Made by a program: the position numbers and the translations under genes
Part shown: positions 1 through 8,467 of the stretch, piece by piece
Numbering within the stretch: the first letter of the stretch is position 1
Layout of the letters: the number at the start of each line of letters is the position of its first letter
Notes under the pieces: generated by a model
Told to the model about the DNA's origin: nothing
What the model saw: only the letters and a program-made list of their open reading frames with translations
Databases searched by the model: none
Assembly (NCBI GenBank): GCA_964531735.1
Contig: CAZHGD010000042.1
Span: forward strand, 1 to 48,026
From: CAZHGD01 sp964531735
GTDB taxonomy: Bacteria; Armatimonadota; UBA10988
Length of the DNA stretch: 48,026 bases
Direction: 5' to 3'

Positions 1-1
1 C

Positions 2-2602
2 GCGCGGCGAGCGCTGGTCGCACTCCGGCATGGTGACCTCCTGGCCGCGCTGCTGAGCCGCCTCGACGCGGCGCCGGCGGCCGAGCGGGGGGAACGGATC
101 GGCGTGCTGGCCCGCCGTGGCGAGAGCCGCGCCGTACCGGTGCTGCTCCGCGTGGCCGCCGGTCGCGAACGTGATGCTGGTGCCGCGGCCGCCGCAGCAT
201 TGGGCAAGCTGGCCGATGCGCGCCATACCGACGCGCTGCTGGCACTGCTGGTGCGGGCGGCTGATGAGGCTGTCCGCGAGGACGCGCTGGCAGCCTACGT
301 GGCGGCGGGCCTCGGCTGCCGACAGGCCGAGGCGTTCGCGGCCGCTGCGTTGGCGGCCATGCCGCAGGCCAAGTTGCCGACGCGCTGCGCTCTGCTGCTG
401 GCGGCCGGACAGTTGGGCGGGCCCGGTGTGCTGGCCGCGCAACGGGCCGCCGCGGCCAGTGCCGAACCGGCGCTGAGCGCTGCGGGCATCCAGTCGCTTG
501 CGGAGACCGCCGGCCTGGACGCGCTGGCGGATCTGCTGGGCCTGGCCCGGCAGGCACCGACGCCCGAGTTGCGCCAGCAGGCGCTCCGCGGCTACTGGCG
601 CGTGGTGGGACAGGCGGAGGACCGTCCGGCCACCGAACGGCTGCGGCTGTGTCAGGAGGGCCTGCAGGCCGCCCAACGCGCTGAGGAGAAGCGCCTGGGC
701 CTGTCGGAGCTGGCCAAGGTGCCCCACGAGGCGGCGCTGCGCCTGGCCGACACGCTGCGCGTCGACGCCGCGGTGCGCGCCGAGGCCGAGGCGGCGGTGT
801 TGCAGTTGGCCACCAGGCTGATCAGCGCGCACCGTGGCCTGGCCGCGGAGTCCATCGCCCAGTTGGCCAAGGCGGCCACGTCGGAGCCGGTGCGCGCGGC
901 GGCCGTCGCCGCTCAGGCGGCCCTGGCCGAGCGGAGCGACTACCTCGAGCCGTGGCTGGTGTCGGGTCCGTACCGCGAAGCGGGCAGGGAGTGCCAGGCG
1001 CTGTTCGACGTCCGCTTCGCGCCCGAGCAGCCCGCGGGGGCCAAGGACTGGCGCCCGGCGCCGACACCGGCGCGGCTGGCCGACCATTGGCGGGTCGACC
1101 TCGACTCGGTGGTGGGCGGCAACCACTGCGTGGTCTACCTGGTCACGCGCGTCTGGGCCCCGACTGCCGAGGCGGTGAAGCTGGCCATCGGCACGGACGA
1201 TGGCATCAAGCTGTGGGTGAATGGCGCCCTGGTCCATGCCAACAACGCCGTGCGCGGCTTCACCGCCGACCAGGACCCGGCCACGGCGCGGCTGCAGGCG
1301 GGCTGGAACGAAGTGCTGGCCAAGGTCACCCAGCACACCATGGGCTGCGCGCTGGCGGTGCGCGTGCGGCGCGCCAACGGGCAACCCGTGCCCGGTCTGC
1401 GCTACGACCCGCAAGCCAAGGCCACGGTGCCGCAGGCGGCGCTGACCACGCCGACCGCGAAGCTGCCCCAGCCGGCCGGCTACCGGCGGCTGAAACTCGA
1501 CGACCGGTTCGTGGCCGAAGGCGCCACGGCGGCCGACGTGAACCGCGATGGGAGGCTGGACGTGATCGCCGGCCCCTACTGGTACGAAGGTCCGAGCTTC
1601 GCGCAGCGGCACGAGTACCGGCCGGCCAAGGTGTTCGACCCGACCGGCTACTCGGACAACTTCCTGACCTTCTGCGGCGACTTCAACGGTGATGGCTGGC
1701 CGGACATCCTGGTGGTGCCGTTCCCGGGCGAGGCGGCCTTTTGGTATCAGAACCCGGCCGGGCGCAACCAGCCCTGGGCCAAGCGGCCGGCGTATGCGCC
1801 GGTGGGCAACGAATCGCCGTGCTGGGGCGACGTGAACGGTGATGGGCGGTCGGAACTGCTCTGCTGTAATGAGGGCTACCTCGGGTTCGTCACCTACGAC
1901 CCCGCGAAGCCGGAGCAGGCCTGGCGTTTCCAGGCCGTGTCGGGCAAGGACGGCCGCTATCAGCGGTTCACGCACGGGTTGGGCTACGGCGACATCAACG
2001 GCGACGGCCGCGTCGACCTCATCGAGGCGGCCGGCTGGTGGGAGCAACCGGCCTCAGGCGCTGAGTCGCGCCCCTGGCGGTTCCACGCGGCGCGGTTCGC
2101 CGAGGCGGCCGCGCAGTTGCTGGTCTGTGACGTGGACCGCGACGGCGTGGCAGACGTGATCACGGCCTGGCACTGCCACCACTACGGTCTGGTCTGGCAC
2201 CGCCAGGTCCGCAAGGCGGGCGCTGAGAGCACCTGGGAGCGGCACGACATTCTGAGTGCGACGCCCAACCTCGCCGATCCGGCGCTACGGGTCAGCCAGT
2301 TGCACGCCTTGACGCTGGCCGACATGAACGGCGACGGTCTGCCGGACATCGTCACCGGCAAGCGCTGGTGGGCGCACGGCGCCACCGGCGACGTCGAACC
2401 CGACGCGCCGGCAGCCGTGCTGTGGTTCGAGTTGGGCCGCGACGGGCGGGGTGGGGTGACCTGGCGGCCGCACGTGGTCGACGACGATTCCGGCGTGGGC
2501 ACGCAGGTGGCCACCGCCGATCTGAACGGCGATGGTCGCCCGGACGTGATCGCGGCCAACAAGCGCGGAGTCTTCGTCCACCTCAGCCAGCCGGTCCGCT
2601 GA
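2..2602 (+). CDS. HEAT-repeat / FG-GAP (VCBS) repeat protein, 5' partial
   Basis: The reading frame is open to the left edge, so the N-terminus, and any signal peptide, is missing; a GTG at 104 is only an internal codon. Counting from position 2, residues 1 to about 310 are Ala/Leu-rich helical HEAT-like repeats. Residues about 316-465 look like a beta-sandwich/PA14-like module (begins WLVSGPY, contains GTDDGIKLWVNG). Residues about 512-860 hold seven Asp-rich calcium loops such as DVNRDGRLD, DFNGDGWPD, DINGDGRVD and DLNGDGRPD, as in FG-GAP/VCBS propellers. Such proteins are usually exported and bind carbohydrate or protein; this architecture is common in PVC-type bacteria. No catalytic motif is visible. 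It lies 78 bases upstream of crcB on the same strand. Domain calls are strong; the role is unknown. Confidence 0.85.
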   Translation, partial: ARRALVALRHGDLLAALLSRLDAAPAAERGERIGVLARRGESRAVPVLLRVAAGRERDAGAAAAAALGKLADARHTDALLALLVRAADEAVREDALAAYVAAGLGCRQAEAFAAAALAAMPQAKLPTRCALLLAAGQLGGPGVLAAQRAAAASAEPALSAAGIQSLAETAGLDALADLLGLARQAPTPELRQQALRGYWRVVGQAEDRPATERLRLCQEGLQAAQRAEEKRLGLSELAKVPHEAALRLADTLRVDAAVRAEAEAAVLQLATRLISAHRGLAAESIAQLAKAATSEPVRAAAVAAQAALAERSDYLEPWLVSGPYREAGRECQALFDVRFAPEQPAGAKDWRPAPTPARLADHWRVDLDSVVGGNHCVVYLVTRVWAPTAEAVKLAIGTDDGIKLWVNGALVHANNAVRGFTADQDPATARLQAGWNEVLAKVTQHTMGCALAVRVRRANGQPVPGLRYDPQAKATVPQAALTTPTAKLPQPAGYRRLKLDDRFVAEGATAADVNRDGRLDVIAGPYWYEGPSFAQRHEYRPAKVFDPTGYSDNFLTFCGDFNGDGWPDILVVPFPGEAAFWYQNPAGRNQPWAKRPAYAPVGNESPCWGDVNGDGRSELLCCNEGYLGFVTYDPAKPEQAWRFQAVSGKDGRYQRFTHGLGYGDINGDGRVDLIEAAGWWEQPASGAESRPWRFHAARFAEAAAQLLVCDVDRDGVADVITAWHCHHYGLVWHRQVRKAGAESTWERHDILSATPNLADPALRVSQLHALTLADMNGDGLPDIVTGKRWWAHGATGDVEPDAPAAVLWFELGRDGRGGVTWRPHVVDDDSGVGTQVATADLNGDGRPDVIAANKRGVFVHLSQPVR

Positions 2603-2615
2603 GGCCGGGCTACGC

Positions 2616-2644
2616 TTGACGCTACGGCGCCGCGCAGGCAGACT
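2616..2644 (+). promoter_or_regulatory. Candidate promoter of crcB
   Basis: TTGACG at 2616-2621, 17-base spacer, CAGACT at 2639-2644. The -35 equals that of the stronger promoters in this window; the -10 is weak. No fluoride-riboswitch-like fold was recognised in the 78 bases before crcB. Confidence 0.35.
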
Positions 2645-2680
2645 GCCGGTGCCAAGGCGGGCGAGCGGAGCGACGAGCCG

Positions 2681-3067
2681 GTGCACAGAGCGTTGACGGA
2701 CACATTCTGGGTGGGACTTGGCGGGTTCCTCGGCGCCAACGCGCGCTACTGGCTCGGCGGCTGGGTGGCGCAACGCTACGGCACGGCCTTTCCCTGGGGC
2801 ACGCTGCTGATCAACGTGACCGGCTCGTTCATCCTGGGCCTGTTCGCCACGTGGATCACCGAGCGGGTCGTGGCGCCCGCGCATCTGCGCCTGCTGGTGG
2901 CCATCGGTTTTGTCGGGGCCTACACCACCTTCTCGACCTTCGAGTACGAGACCTACCAGCTCATCGAGAACGGCGCGGCGGCGCGCGCGCTGGCGAACGT
3001 CATGGGCAGCGTGCTGGCCGGCTTCGCGGCGGTCTGGCTCGGCGTGCGTCTGGCCCGGTGGGCCTGA
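2681..3067 (+). CDS. crcB: Fluoride ion channel CrcB/Fluc
   Basis: A 128-residue, four-helix inner-membrane protein of the usual Fluc size. These proteins form dual-topology dimers that let cytoplasmic fluoride out. Family signatures are present in order: GGFLGANARYWLGG near the N-terminus, GTLLINVTGSFILG (with the conserved Asn) in the second helix, and GAYTTFSTFEYE, the TTFS motif of the third helix that lines the fluoride pathway. The start is GTG at 2681, with a modest GGAG about ten bases upstream; no better in-frame start is seen. It is a single-gene form, so it would act as a homodimer. It meets the convergent DUF6785 gene with only two bases between. Confidence is high. Confidence 0.93.
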   Translation: MHRALTDTFWVGLGGFLGANARYWLGGWVAQRYGTAFPWGTLLINVTGSFILGLFATWITERVVAPAHLRLLVAIGFVGAYTTFSTFEYETYQLIENGAAARALANVMGSVLAGFAAVWLGVRLARWA

Positions 3068-3069
3068 GG

Positions 3070-5010
3070 TCAGCCGAAGATCGTGTAGTACCGGTGCGCG
3101 ATGTCCGGCGTGGCGTAGGTGCTGAGCAGTGACCAGACCAGTCCGCCGATCAGGTAGTGCCCGACGATCCAGCCGACGAAGAACGGCAGCCAGCGACGGT
3201 AGGTGGCCAGGCCGCCATACTTGAGCAGGAGCGTCTTGAGCAGCCAGATGACCAGGAACGGCCACCACATCGGCGAGGTGTCGCCGTAGGCCGTGGCCAG
3301 CACGTAACCCACCGGGTGCAGCCAGAAGCCCAGCCAGATCAGGCGACAGGCCGCCAGGATCAGAGTCACCACGAGACCGCCGCTGGCGAAGATCAGCCGC
3401 GAGGCATTGACGCCCTCGGGGTTGAGCGCCAGGTTGTTCATCTCGCGGAACTCGGCCACCACGGTCCGGGTGCGCCAGCAGGCGGAGCCGCCGGTGCCTT
3501 CGAAGAAGTTGAGGCCGTTGGCGTAGTTGTAGGTCAGGTAGTTGACCGTGGCCAGGACCACGCCGATGACCAGCACGGCCCACAGCCAGCGCATGAAGCG
3601 TCGCTGTGAGACGCCGCCGGCGTCGGCCAGGCGCATGCCCTCCAAGGTCAGCGAGCCGGCCCACATGGGGAAGTGGAACCGGGCCAGAAAGCCGGACACG
3701 TAGAACGCCACCAGGCCGGTCGGTCCGTGGCTCGACATCATCACGCTGTCGGCGCCGAAGGCGTAGAGCACCATGCGCCGCGGATAGCCGTAGGGGTAGA
3801 TGAACTCCAGCGCCAGGCCGGCCTCGACGCGCAAGCGCAGGTACACGAGCAGGAAGATGAACACCAGCAGCAGGTAGGTGGCGGCGACCCAGCGTGGCAC
3901 GCCACCCGCGGTGAGGAACCAGGTGCAGTAGAGCAGCGAACCGGCCAGCAGCACCACGGCCACGCGGTAGGGCAACGGCTCGCCCGCGTCGTCGGCCGGC
4001 CGGCCGCGGAAGGTGCCGAGCACCTGCCGCCAGTGTCCGCGGAGTGCCCAGAGCAGGACGAGGGCCAGCGCGATGTAGCCGCCGGTGCTCTGCTCCTGGG
4101 TGAAGGGGAAGCCCGGCTGATCCCAGCCCATGGCCGTACCGGCGACGGCGAACGCCTTGACCAGCAGATAGGACAACCAGCCGGACAGCAGGATCTCGTT
4201 CGGTACCCAGTAGGCAAAGCCGTAGAGCTCCGGCCGGTTGAACATGACCATGCTCTGCAGCGGCGTCCAGGGGCGTTGCAGGCCCTCGGCCCAGACGTAG
4301 GTGGGCTTGAACGCCGGCAAGGCATCGACGAAGGCGTGCCCGATGTTGCTGGCGTTGACCAGTCCGGCCACGGCAAACCCGGCCCAGAAGACCGGCGACG
4401 GCCACAGCCGCAGGCTGGGATCGGTCAGGGCGAGCGGCAACTGCGTGACCGGGAACATCAGCCGCTCGTGCTCCATCCATGGCCGGCGGATGAGCGCGCA
4501 GACCGCGGCCACGCCGGCGTAGAGCATGAACAGGAAGCTGCCCCAGGCCAGCAGCAGGCCGCGCCAGGCCGCCCACGGCACGCCTTGTCCCGGCCGCCCG
4601 TCGTACAGCCCCTGCACCACGGCATGGTTCTTCAGCACGTACCAGCCCGGCAGAGCTTCGGCGAGGCGGCGGAACTGGTTGGTCGGCGCGTCGAAGTATG
4701 AGAGCACGCTGAAGTAGGGCAGGATGGCGCGGATGCCATAGCTGTTGGTGGTGGCCATGCCGAGACACAGGCCGGCGTAGGCGACCAGCAGCTCAGCGCG
4801 AGTGAACCGATAGGGGGCCAGGCGGCCGCGCAGCAGCGCGTTGGCGAGCAGGAGCAACAGCAGGCCGCCGACGGCGGTGACCGGTGGTACGCCCGAGGTG
4901 ACATAGCGACCGCAGACGAACTCGGAGCTGCGCATCAGCCAGTTGGCGCCGGCCACCATGGCCAGCGCGACGATCATGCTGCGGGCGGTCAGACCCTCGA
5001 CCCGTCTCAC
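3070..5010 (-). CDS. Polytopic membrane protein, DUF6785/DUF6784 type
   Basis: 646 residues with about 14 hydrophobic segments and conserved-looking loops such as RPWMEHERLMFP, GYPRRMVLYAFGAD and TYNYANGLNFFEG. I recognise it as the large DUF6785 (N-terminal) plus DUF6784 (C-terminal) membrane family, which from memory is common in Armatimonadota, Planctomycetota and Lentisphaerota and resembles oligopeptide-type transporters in topology. No substrate is established. The start is GTG at 5010, preceded by GGAGG about seven bases upstream; it overlaps the stop of the amidohydrolase-like gene by four bases, so translation is probably coupled. Being last in a run with two amidohydrolase-family genes suggests uptake or export of a small molecule handled by them, which is inference. 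Confidence 0.75.
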   Translation of the reverse strand: MRRVEGLTARSMIVALAMVAGANWLMRSSEFVCGRYVTSGVPPVTAVGGLLLLLLANALLRGRLAPYRFTRAELLVAYAGLCLGMATTNSYGIRAILPYFSVLSYFDAPTNQFRRLAEALPGWYVLKNHAVVQGLYDGRPGQGVPWAAWRGLLLAWGSFLFMLYAGVAAVCALIRRPWMEHERLMFPVTQLPLALTDPSLRLWPSPVFWAGFAVAGLVNASNIGHAFVDALPAFKPTYVWAEGLQRPWTPLQSMVMFNRPELYGFAYWVPNEILLSGWLSYLLVKAFAVAGTAMGWDQPGFPFTQEQSTGGYIALALVLLWALRGHWRQVLGTFRGRPADDAGEPLPYRVAVVLLAGSLLYCTWFLTAGGVPRWVAATYLLLVFIFLLVYLRLRVEAGLALEFIYPYGYPRRMVLYAFGADSVMMSSHGPTGLVAFYVSGFLARFHFPMWAGSLTLEGMRLADAGGVSQRRFMRWLWAVLVIGVVLATVNYLTYNYANGLNFFEGTGGSACWRTRTVVAEFREMNNLALNPEGVNASRLIFASGGLVVTLILAACRLIWLGFWLHPVGYVLATAYGDTSPMWWPFLVIWLLKTLLLKYGGLATYRRWLPFFVGWIVGHYLIGGLVWSLLSTYATPDIAHRYYTIFG

Positions 5011-5783
5011 CGGCCTGCCTCCACGAGCGCGCTCAGGTTGTCGCCACCGATGGCTTGCCGCTGGTGACTATCGTCGAGCAGGTTCAGCTTGATCAGCGCG
5101 GAGTTCGGCCCCTTCAGCGGCAGGCCGGTGCCGAAGACGAGCTTCTCCGCGCCAAGCTGCTCGATCAGCTTCGGGATGCTGCGCGTGAGCACCGTGGCCA
5201 TCCGCGAGATGTCGAGGCCGAAGTGCCGCTCACGCCAGAGCGGCTCGGTGGCGAACTCGGTGTGTTCGAGGCCGAGCCCTTCGAGGATGAGGAACCGCGC
5301 GGTGGGAAATGGCCGTAGCGCTTGCGCGACGGCCGCGGGCGCGATGTCGTCCGGCATGTCGAGCCAGTGTCGCTGGCGGCGGTCCTCATGCCGGCAGACG
5401 AAGCAGAGCAGCAGACCACGCTCCGCCGCCGCGCCGATCAGCCGCTGGGCGTCCGCGTCACCCAAGTCGTAGCGGTGGTAGTTCGGATACAGCCGGACGC
5501 CGACGCAGCCGGCCGTGACGCAGGCGTCCAGGTCGCGCTGCCAGCCCGCATAGGTCGGGTTGAGCACGGCCAGCGGCACCAGGCGGTCGCGGTGTGGCGC
5601 GAGGTCGGCCAGCAGTTCCTCGTTGCCGCGTTGGCAGTCGCGGTAGCAGATGGCACTCAGGGAGCCGACCAGCGCCCGGTCGATGCCCACCTCATCCAGT
5701 CGCTCGAGCAACTGCGCTGCCGTCCGCGTCCGGTGGGCGCGGAACGGCCAGTGACCCAGCGAGGCATTGGCATCGAAGATCAT
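5007..5783 (-). CDS. Amidohydrolase-family protein lacking metal-ligand motifs
   Basis: 258 residues from ATG at 5783, which has GGAGG eight bases upstream and overlaps the previous stop as ATGA. The frame is open further upstream, but that part is antisense-frame noise over the neighbour. It has the amidohydrolase_2 fold pattern: MIFDANASLGHWPF at the start, an internal VRLYPNYHRYDL, EDRRQRHWLDMP and near the end LVFGTGLPLKGP. In catalytic relatives the first strand carries HxH and the last strand GTD. Here these are N-A-S and GTG, so two metal His and the catalytic Asp are absent. I have seen this divergent subfamily in related phyla, so the loss is probably lineage-wide. It may be a partner or regulatory subunit of the adjacent canonical paralog, or use other chemistry. 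Confidence 0.8.
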   Translation of the reverse strand: MIFDANASLGHWPFRAHRTRTAAQLLERLDEVGIDRALVGSLSAICYRDCQRGNEELLADLAPHRDRLVPLAVLNPTYAGWQRDLDACVTAGCVGVRLYPNYHRYDLGDADAQRLIGAAAERGLLLCFVCRHEDRRQRHWLDMPDDIAPAAVAQALRPFPTARFLILEGLGLEHTEFATEPLWRERHFGLDISRMATVLTRSIPKLIEQLGAEKLVFGTGLPLKGPNSALIKLNLLDDSHQRQAIGGDNLSALVEAGR

Positions 5784-6565
5784 CGCCACACCCTCCGGTC
5801 CAGAATGGCCTGCATGTTGCCGCGGTAGATGCGCGCGCGCTCCGCCGCGGTCAGGCGCGCGTCCATGACCTTGCCGACGCCACCTTCCATGGTCATGTCG
5901 GTGGCGAACAGGAGGCGGTCGACGCCGAGCAGTTCGACACACCGGTCGACGATGCCGTCGTCGACCACGCTGCCGCTGGTGTCGAGGTAGACGCCCGGCG
6001 CCTCGCGCAACTCGCGTAAGGCCCACTCCCAGTCGCCGCCGCCGCCGATGTGGCCCTCGATGAAGATGGCCTCCGGATAGCGCTGCGAGGCGCGGACGAG
6101 GTCGCCGGCGTCGGTGATGCGCGGTTGGTCGGAGTAGAGCTTGTTCTGCCAGGGCCGGCCGGCGTGCCAGAGCATCGCGGCGCCGGCCTCGATGGCCAGT
6201 TCGTAGAACGGGAACAACACCGGCTCGTCGGCCAGGTACTGGTGGTAGAACTTGAACCCGATGTAGCCGCGGTCGAGGCAGCGCCGGGCCTCCTCCAGGC
6301 CCTCGCGGTGGTAGCCCGGGTTGAGGTAGGCGTAGCAGCGGACGCGATCGGGGTAGCGCTGCTGGGTCGCCCAGGCGTCGTCGTTCAGCTCGCGGACGGT
6401 CGCCGGGTCGGGGTTGGCGTTGCCGGCCGCGGGGTTCGAGATGCACAGCAGCTCGATGCCGAGCCGGTCGGCGGCCTCGAGGGCATCGTCGTCCGACCAG
6501 GCGCCCCAACGGCGACGCGGGCCGCCCAGGTGCATGTGGGCGTCGATCTTCGGTTCGTCGGTCAT
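5780..6565 (-). CDS. Amidohydrolase_2 family metal-dependent hydrolase
   Basis: 261 residues, starting at ATG 6565 with AGGGAG about nine bases upstream; a longer in-frame ATG exists at 6697 but it would run over the preceding gene and adds non-conserved sequence. The TIM-barrel metal-hydrolase signature is intact: KIDAHMHLGG (HxH) at residues 5-14, a histidine in AMLWHAGRP, another in FIEGHIGGGG, and LLFATDMTME (catalytic Asp) near the C-terminus. The family hydrolyses or decarboxylates small cyclic or carboxylated substrates, in the cytoplasm; the substrate here is unknown. Its stop overlaps the ATG of the degenerate paralog (ATGA), so the two are very likely made together. Confidence 0.85.
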   Translation of the reverse strand: MTDEPKIDAHMHLGGPRRRWGAWSDDDALEAADRLGIELLCISNPAAGNANPDPATVRELNDDAWATQQRYPDRVRCYAYLNPGYHREGLEEARRCLDRGYIGFKFYHQYLADEPVLFPFYELAIEAGAAMLWHAGRPWQNKLYSDQPRITDAGDLVRASQRYPEAIFIEGHIGGGGDWEWALRELREAPGVYLDTSGSVVDDGIVDRCVELLGVDRLLFATDMTMEGGVGKVMDARLTAAERARIYRGNMQAILDRRVWR

Positions 6566-6590
6566 CGCGCGGCGCTCCCTGCCGAGGGAT

Positions 6591-6896
6591 TCACGCCGGC
6601 ACGATGCCATCCTCCAGCGACCGCAGGATCGGTTGCAGGCGGTCGTCGAGTGCCGTCCCGAACACGCGTGGGGCCAGTTCGCGGAAGGCCGTGACATAGG
6701 AGGCCCGCAACGCCCGATCGGCGTGGGGGTCGCGGCCGATCAGCCGCACGGCCTCGGGTGGTGCCACTTGCAGCGCGCGGCGGACCAGCGAGGCCAGCAG
6801 GAGTCGTAGCGCCGTTTCGCCGGTGACGTCGAGCAGGCCGGTGGCGAGAGTCTGTTCGTAGGCGCCGAAGACGGACCGCAACGACTCGCTGGTCAA
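6591..6896 (-). CDS. Small helical protein of unknown function
   Basis: 101 residues, predicted all-helical, with no recognisable domain, signal peptide or membrane segment. The start is TTG at 6896: a strong GGAGG lies six bases upstream, inside the last codons of the kinase-like gene, and the TTG overlaps that gene's TGA. This tight coupling suggests it works with the kinase-like protein, for example as a phosphotransfer partner or inhibitor, but no conserved His or Asp motif supports a specific role. The next gene begins 25 bases downstream. It is real mainly on grounds of SD, coupling and codon pattern. Confidence 0.6.
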   Translation of the reverse strand: MTSESLRSVFGAYEQTLATGLLDVTGETALRLLLASLVRRALQVAPPEAVRLIGRDPHADRALRASYVTAFRELAPRVFGTALDDRLQPILRSLEDGIVPA

Positions 6897-8434
6897 CTGG
6901 GACCTCCGACGAGGCGACCGGCTGCCAGTGGCAGGAACAGCCGGAATGTGGTCCCCAGCCCCACCTGGCTCTCGGCCTCGGCTTGGCCGCCGTGCGCGGT
7001 CACCGCGCTACGGACCACGGCTCCGCCGAGGCCGGTGCCGCCCTGCTTGCCGTGGGTGTAGAACGGCTCGAACACGCGACTGAGCACCTCCGGTGGCATG
7101 CCGCAGCCGGAGTCCGACACCTCGATCACGGCGTAGCCGGGCACCGTCTTGAGCGTGATGGCCACCTCGCCGCCCTCGGGCATGGCGTCGGCGGCGTTCT
7201 TCAGCAGGTTCCACACCGCACGCGCCATGATCCGGCGGTCGATGGCCACGCGTGGCTCGACCGGCGCGACCACGTGTACCGTGACCTGTCGCGCGCGCAT
7301 GGCGGCGTGGTACTGCCGAGCGAGCTCATGGAGCCACGCGGCCAGCGCGGTGTCCACCGGCTCGAGGACGCTGGTATCGGCCATGAAGTCGGTGAACTCG
7401 CCGCACATCTCCTCGAGGCGATGTGCGTTCTCGACGATCATCTGGCGGTAGTCGCCCTCGTCGGCTGGAAGCTGCTGGGCGACGTCGCGGATGACCTCCA
7501 CCGGCCGCCGCACCCGCCCGGCGATGGCGCCGGCCAGGCGGCCGACCAGGGCCAGCTTCTCGCCGAGCAGACGCTCTTCGAACAGGCGCAGGTAGGACAG
7601 TGCCAAGGCGCCCTGGTTGGCGAGCAGGGCCAGGCGCTCCACCTCGAGCGGGCCGAACTGCGGCTCCTTCTCGACCAGCAGCAGGCCCTCGGTCTGCGGG
7701 CCGAAGCGCAGCGGCAGCGCCAAGCGCGAGTTGTGTCCGCTGTAGGCCCAGACCTCACGCTCGGCCTGCGCGGCATCGAGGCCGAGCAAGGCGTCGGCCC
7801 AGGCGGGGAAGTGCGGTGCATCGGGGCCGAACGGACGCCGCAGGAGCAGGTCCGGCGGCTCGGCCAGTAGCACGCCGGCGGCGGCGGCCTCGACGCTGTC
7901 GCGCGCCATGCCACTGAGCAGCATGGCCAACTCGCTGCGCGAGCGCGGTCGGTTCAGGTCCTGGCCGGTGGCGTAGACGTCGAGGATGGCGCCGAGCCGG
8001 AAGTTCTCCTCGGCCAGGCGCTGCTGCCGCAGAGCCCGTTCCACGGCCATGGTCAGCCGCTCCAGCGGGAAGGGCTTCAACAGGATCGCGTTGAAGCCCG
8101 CCCGCATCGCGGTCTGCACCAGTTTGAGGCTGCCGTAGCCGGTGACCAGGACACCCACGAGGTGTGGGTTCTCCTGGCGCAGCCGGGAGAACAGGGTCAG
8201 CCCGTCAAGGTCGGGCATGCGGTAGTCGGTGATGACGACGTCGAAGGCGGTGGCGTCACGATTCAGCGCGTCGCGGCCGCGGGTGATCCCGACCGCTTCG
8301 TAGCCGGCGAGGCGCAACACCTCAGTCTCGACGTTGACAATCGCCGATTCGTCGTCGATCACCAGAACTCGGCCGAGCTTTGGTTTGATGACCACCTCGT
8401 CGCACGTCGTGCTATCCTCCGCCAGCAAGGCCAC
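6893..8434 (-). CDS. Receiver-GAF-histidine-kinase-like protein without phospho-acceptor His
   Basis: 513 residues, GTG start at 8434 with GGAGG five bases upstream. Residues 21-135 are a complete response-regulator receiver: D27/D28, phospho-acceptor D70 (VVITDYRMPDLDG), T98 and K120. Residues about 150-290 look GAF-like. The dimerisation helix reads LAGAIAGRVRRPVEVI; the place where histidine kinases have H (AHEIRNPL) is Gly306, codon GGG at 7519-7517. The ATPase part is well kept: NLLKNAADAMPEGG, DSGCGMP, and the G2 box GGTGLGG. So ATP binding is likely but canonical autophosphorylation on the DHp helix is not. It has no membrane segment, so it acts in the cytoplasm. It could be a phosphatase, a decoy or an allosteric partner. 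It sits between a secreted protein and a coupled small protein. Confidence 0.85.
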   Translation of the reverse strand: MALLAEDSTTCDEVVIKPKLGRVLVIDDESAIVNVETEVLRLAGYEAVGITRGRDALNRDATAFDVVITDYRMPDLDGLTLFSRLRQENPHLVGVLVTGYGSLKLVQTAMRAGFNAILLKPFPLERLTMAVERALRQQRLAEENFRLGAILDVYATGQDLNRPRSRSELAMLLSGMARDSVEAAAAGVLLAEPPDLLLRRPFGPDAPHFPAWADALLGLDAAQAEREVWAYSGHNSRLALPLRFGPQTEGLLLVEKEPQFGPLEVERLALLANQGALALSYLRLFEERLLGEKLALVGRLAGAIAGRVRRPVEVIRDVAQQLPADEGDYRQMIVENAHRLEEMCGEFTDFMADTSVLEPVDTALAAWLHELARQYHAAMRARQVTVHVVAPVEPRVAIDRRIMARAVWNLLKNAADAMPEGGEVAITLKTVPGYAVIEVSDSGCGMPPEVLSRVFEPFYTHGKQGGTGLGGAVVRSAVTAHGGQAEAESQVGLGTTFRLFLPLAAGRLVGGPS

Positions 8435-8467
8435 CGGTTCCTCCCGCCGTGCCGAACGCCCGAACGG

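Noticed and set aside
2603..2680. Fluoride riboswitch before crcB
   Set aside because: The characteristic conserved bases and pseudoknot pattern of the crcB motif were not recognisable in the 78 bases available.
2285..4768. Long minus-strand open frame opposite the HEAT/FG-GAP end and over the DUF6785 gene
   Set aside because: It runs across three real genes in a different frame with Arg/Pro-rich composition and has no supported start or domain.
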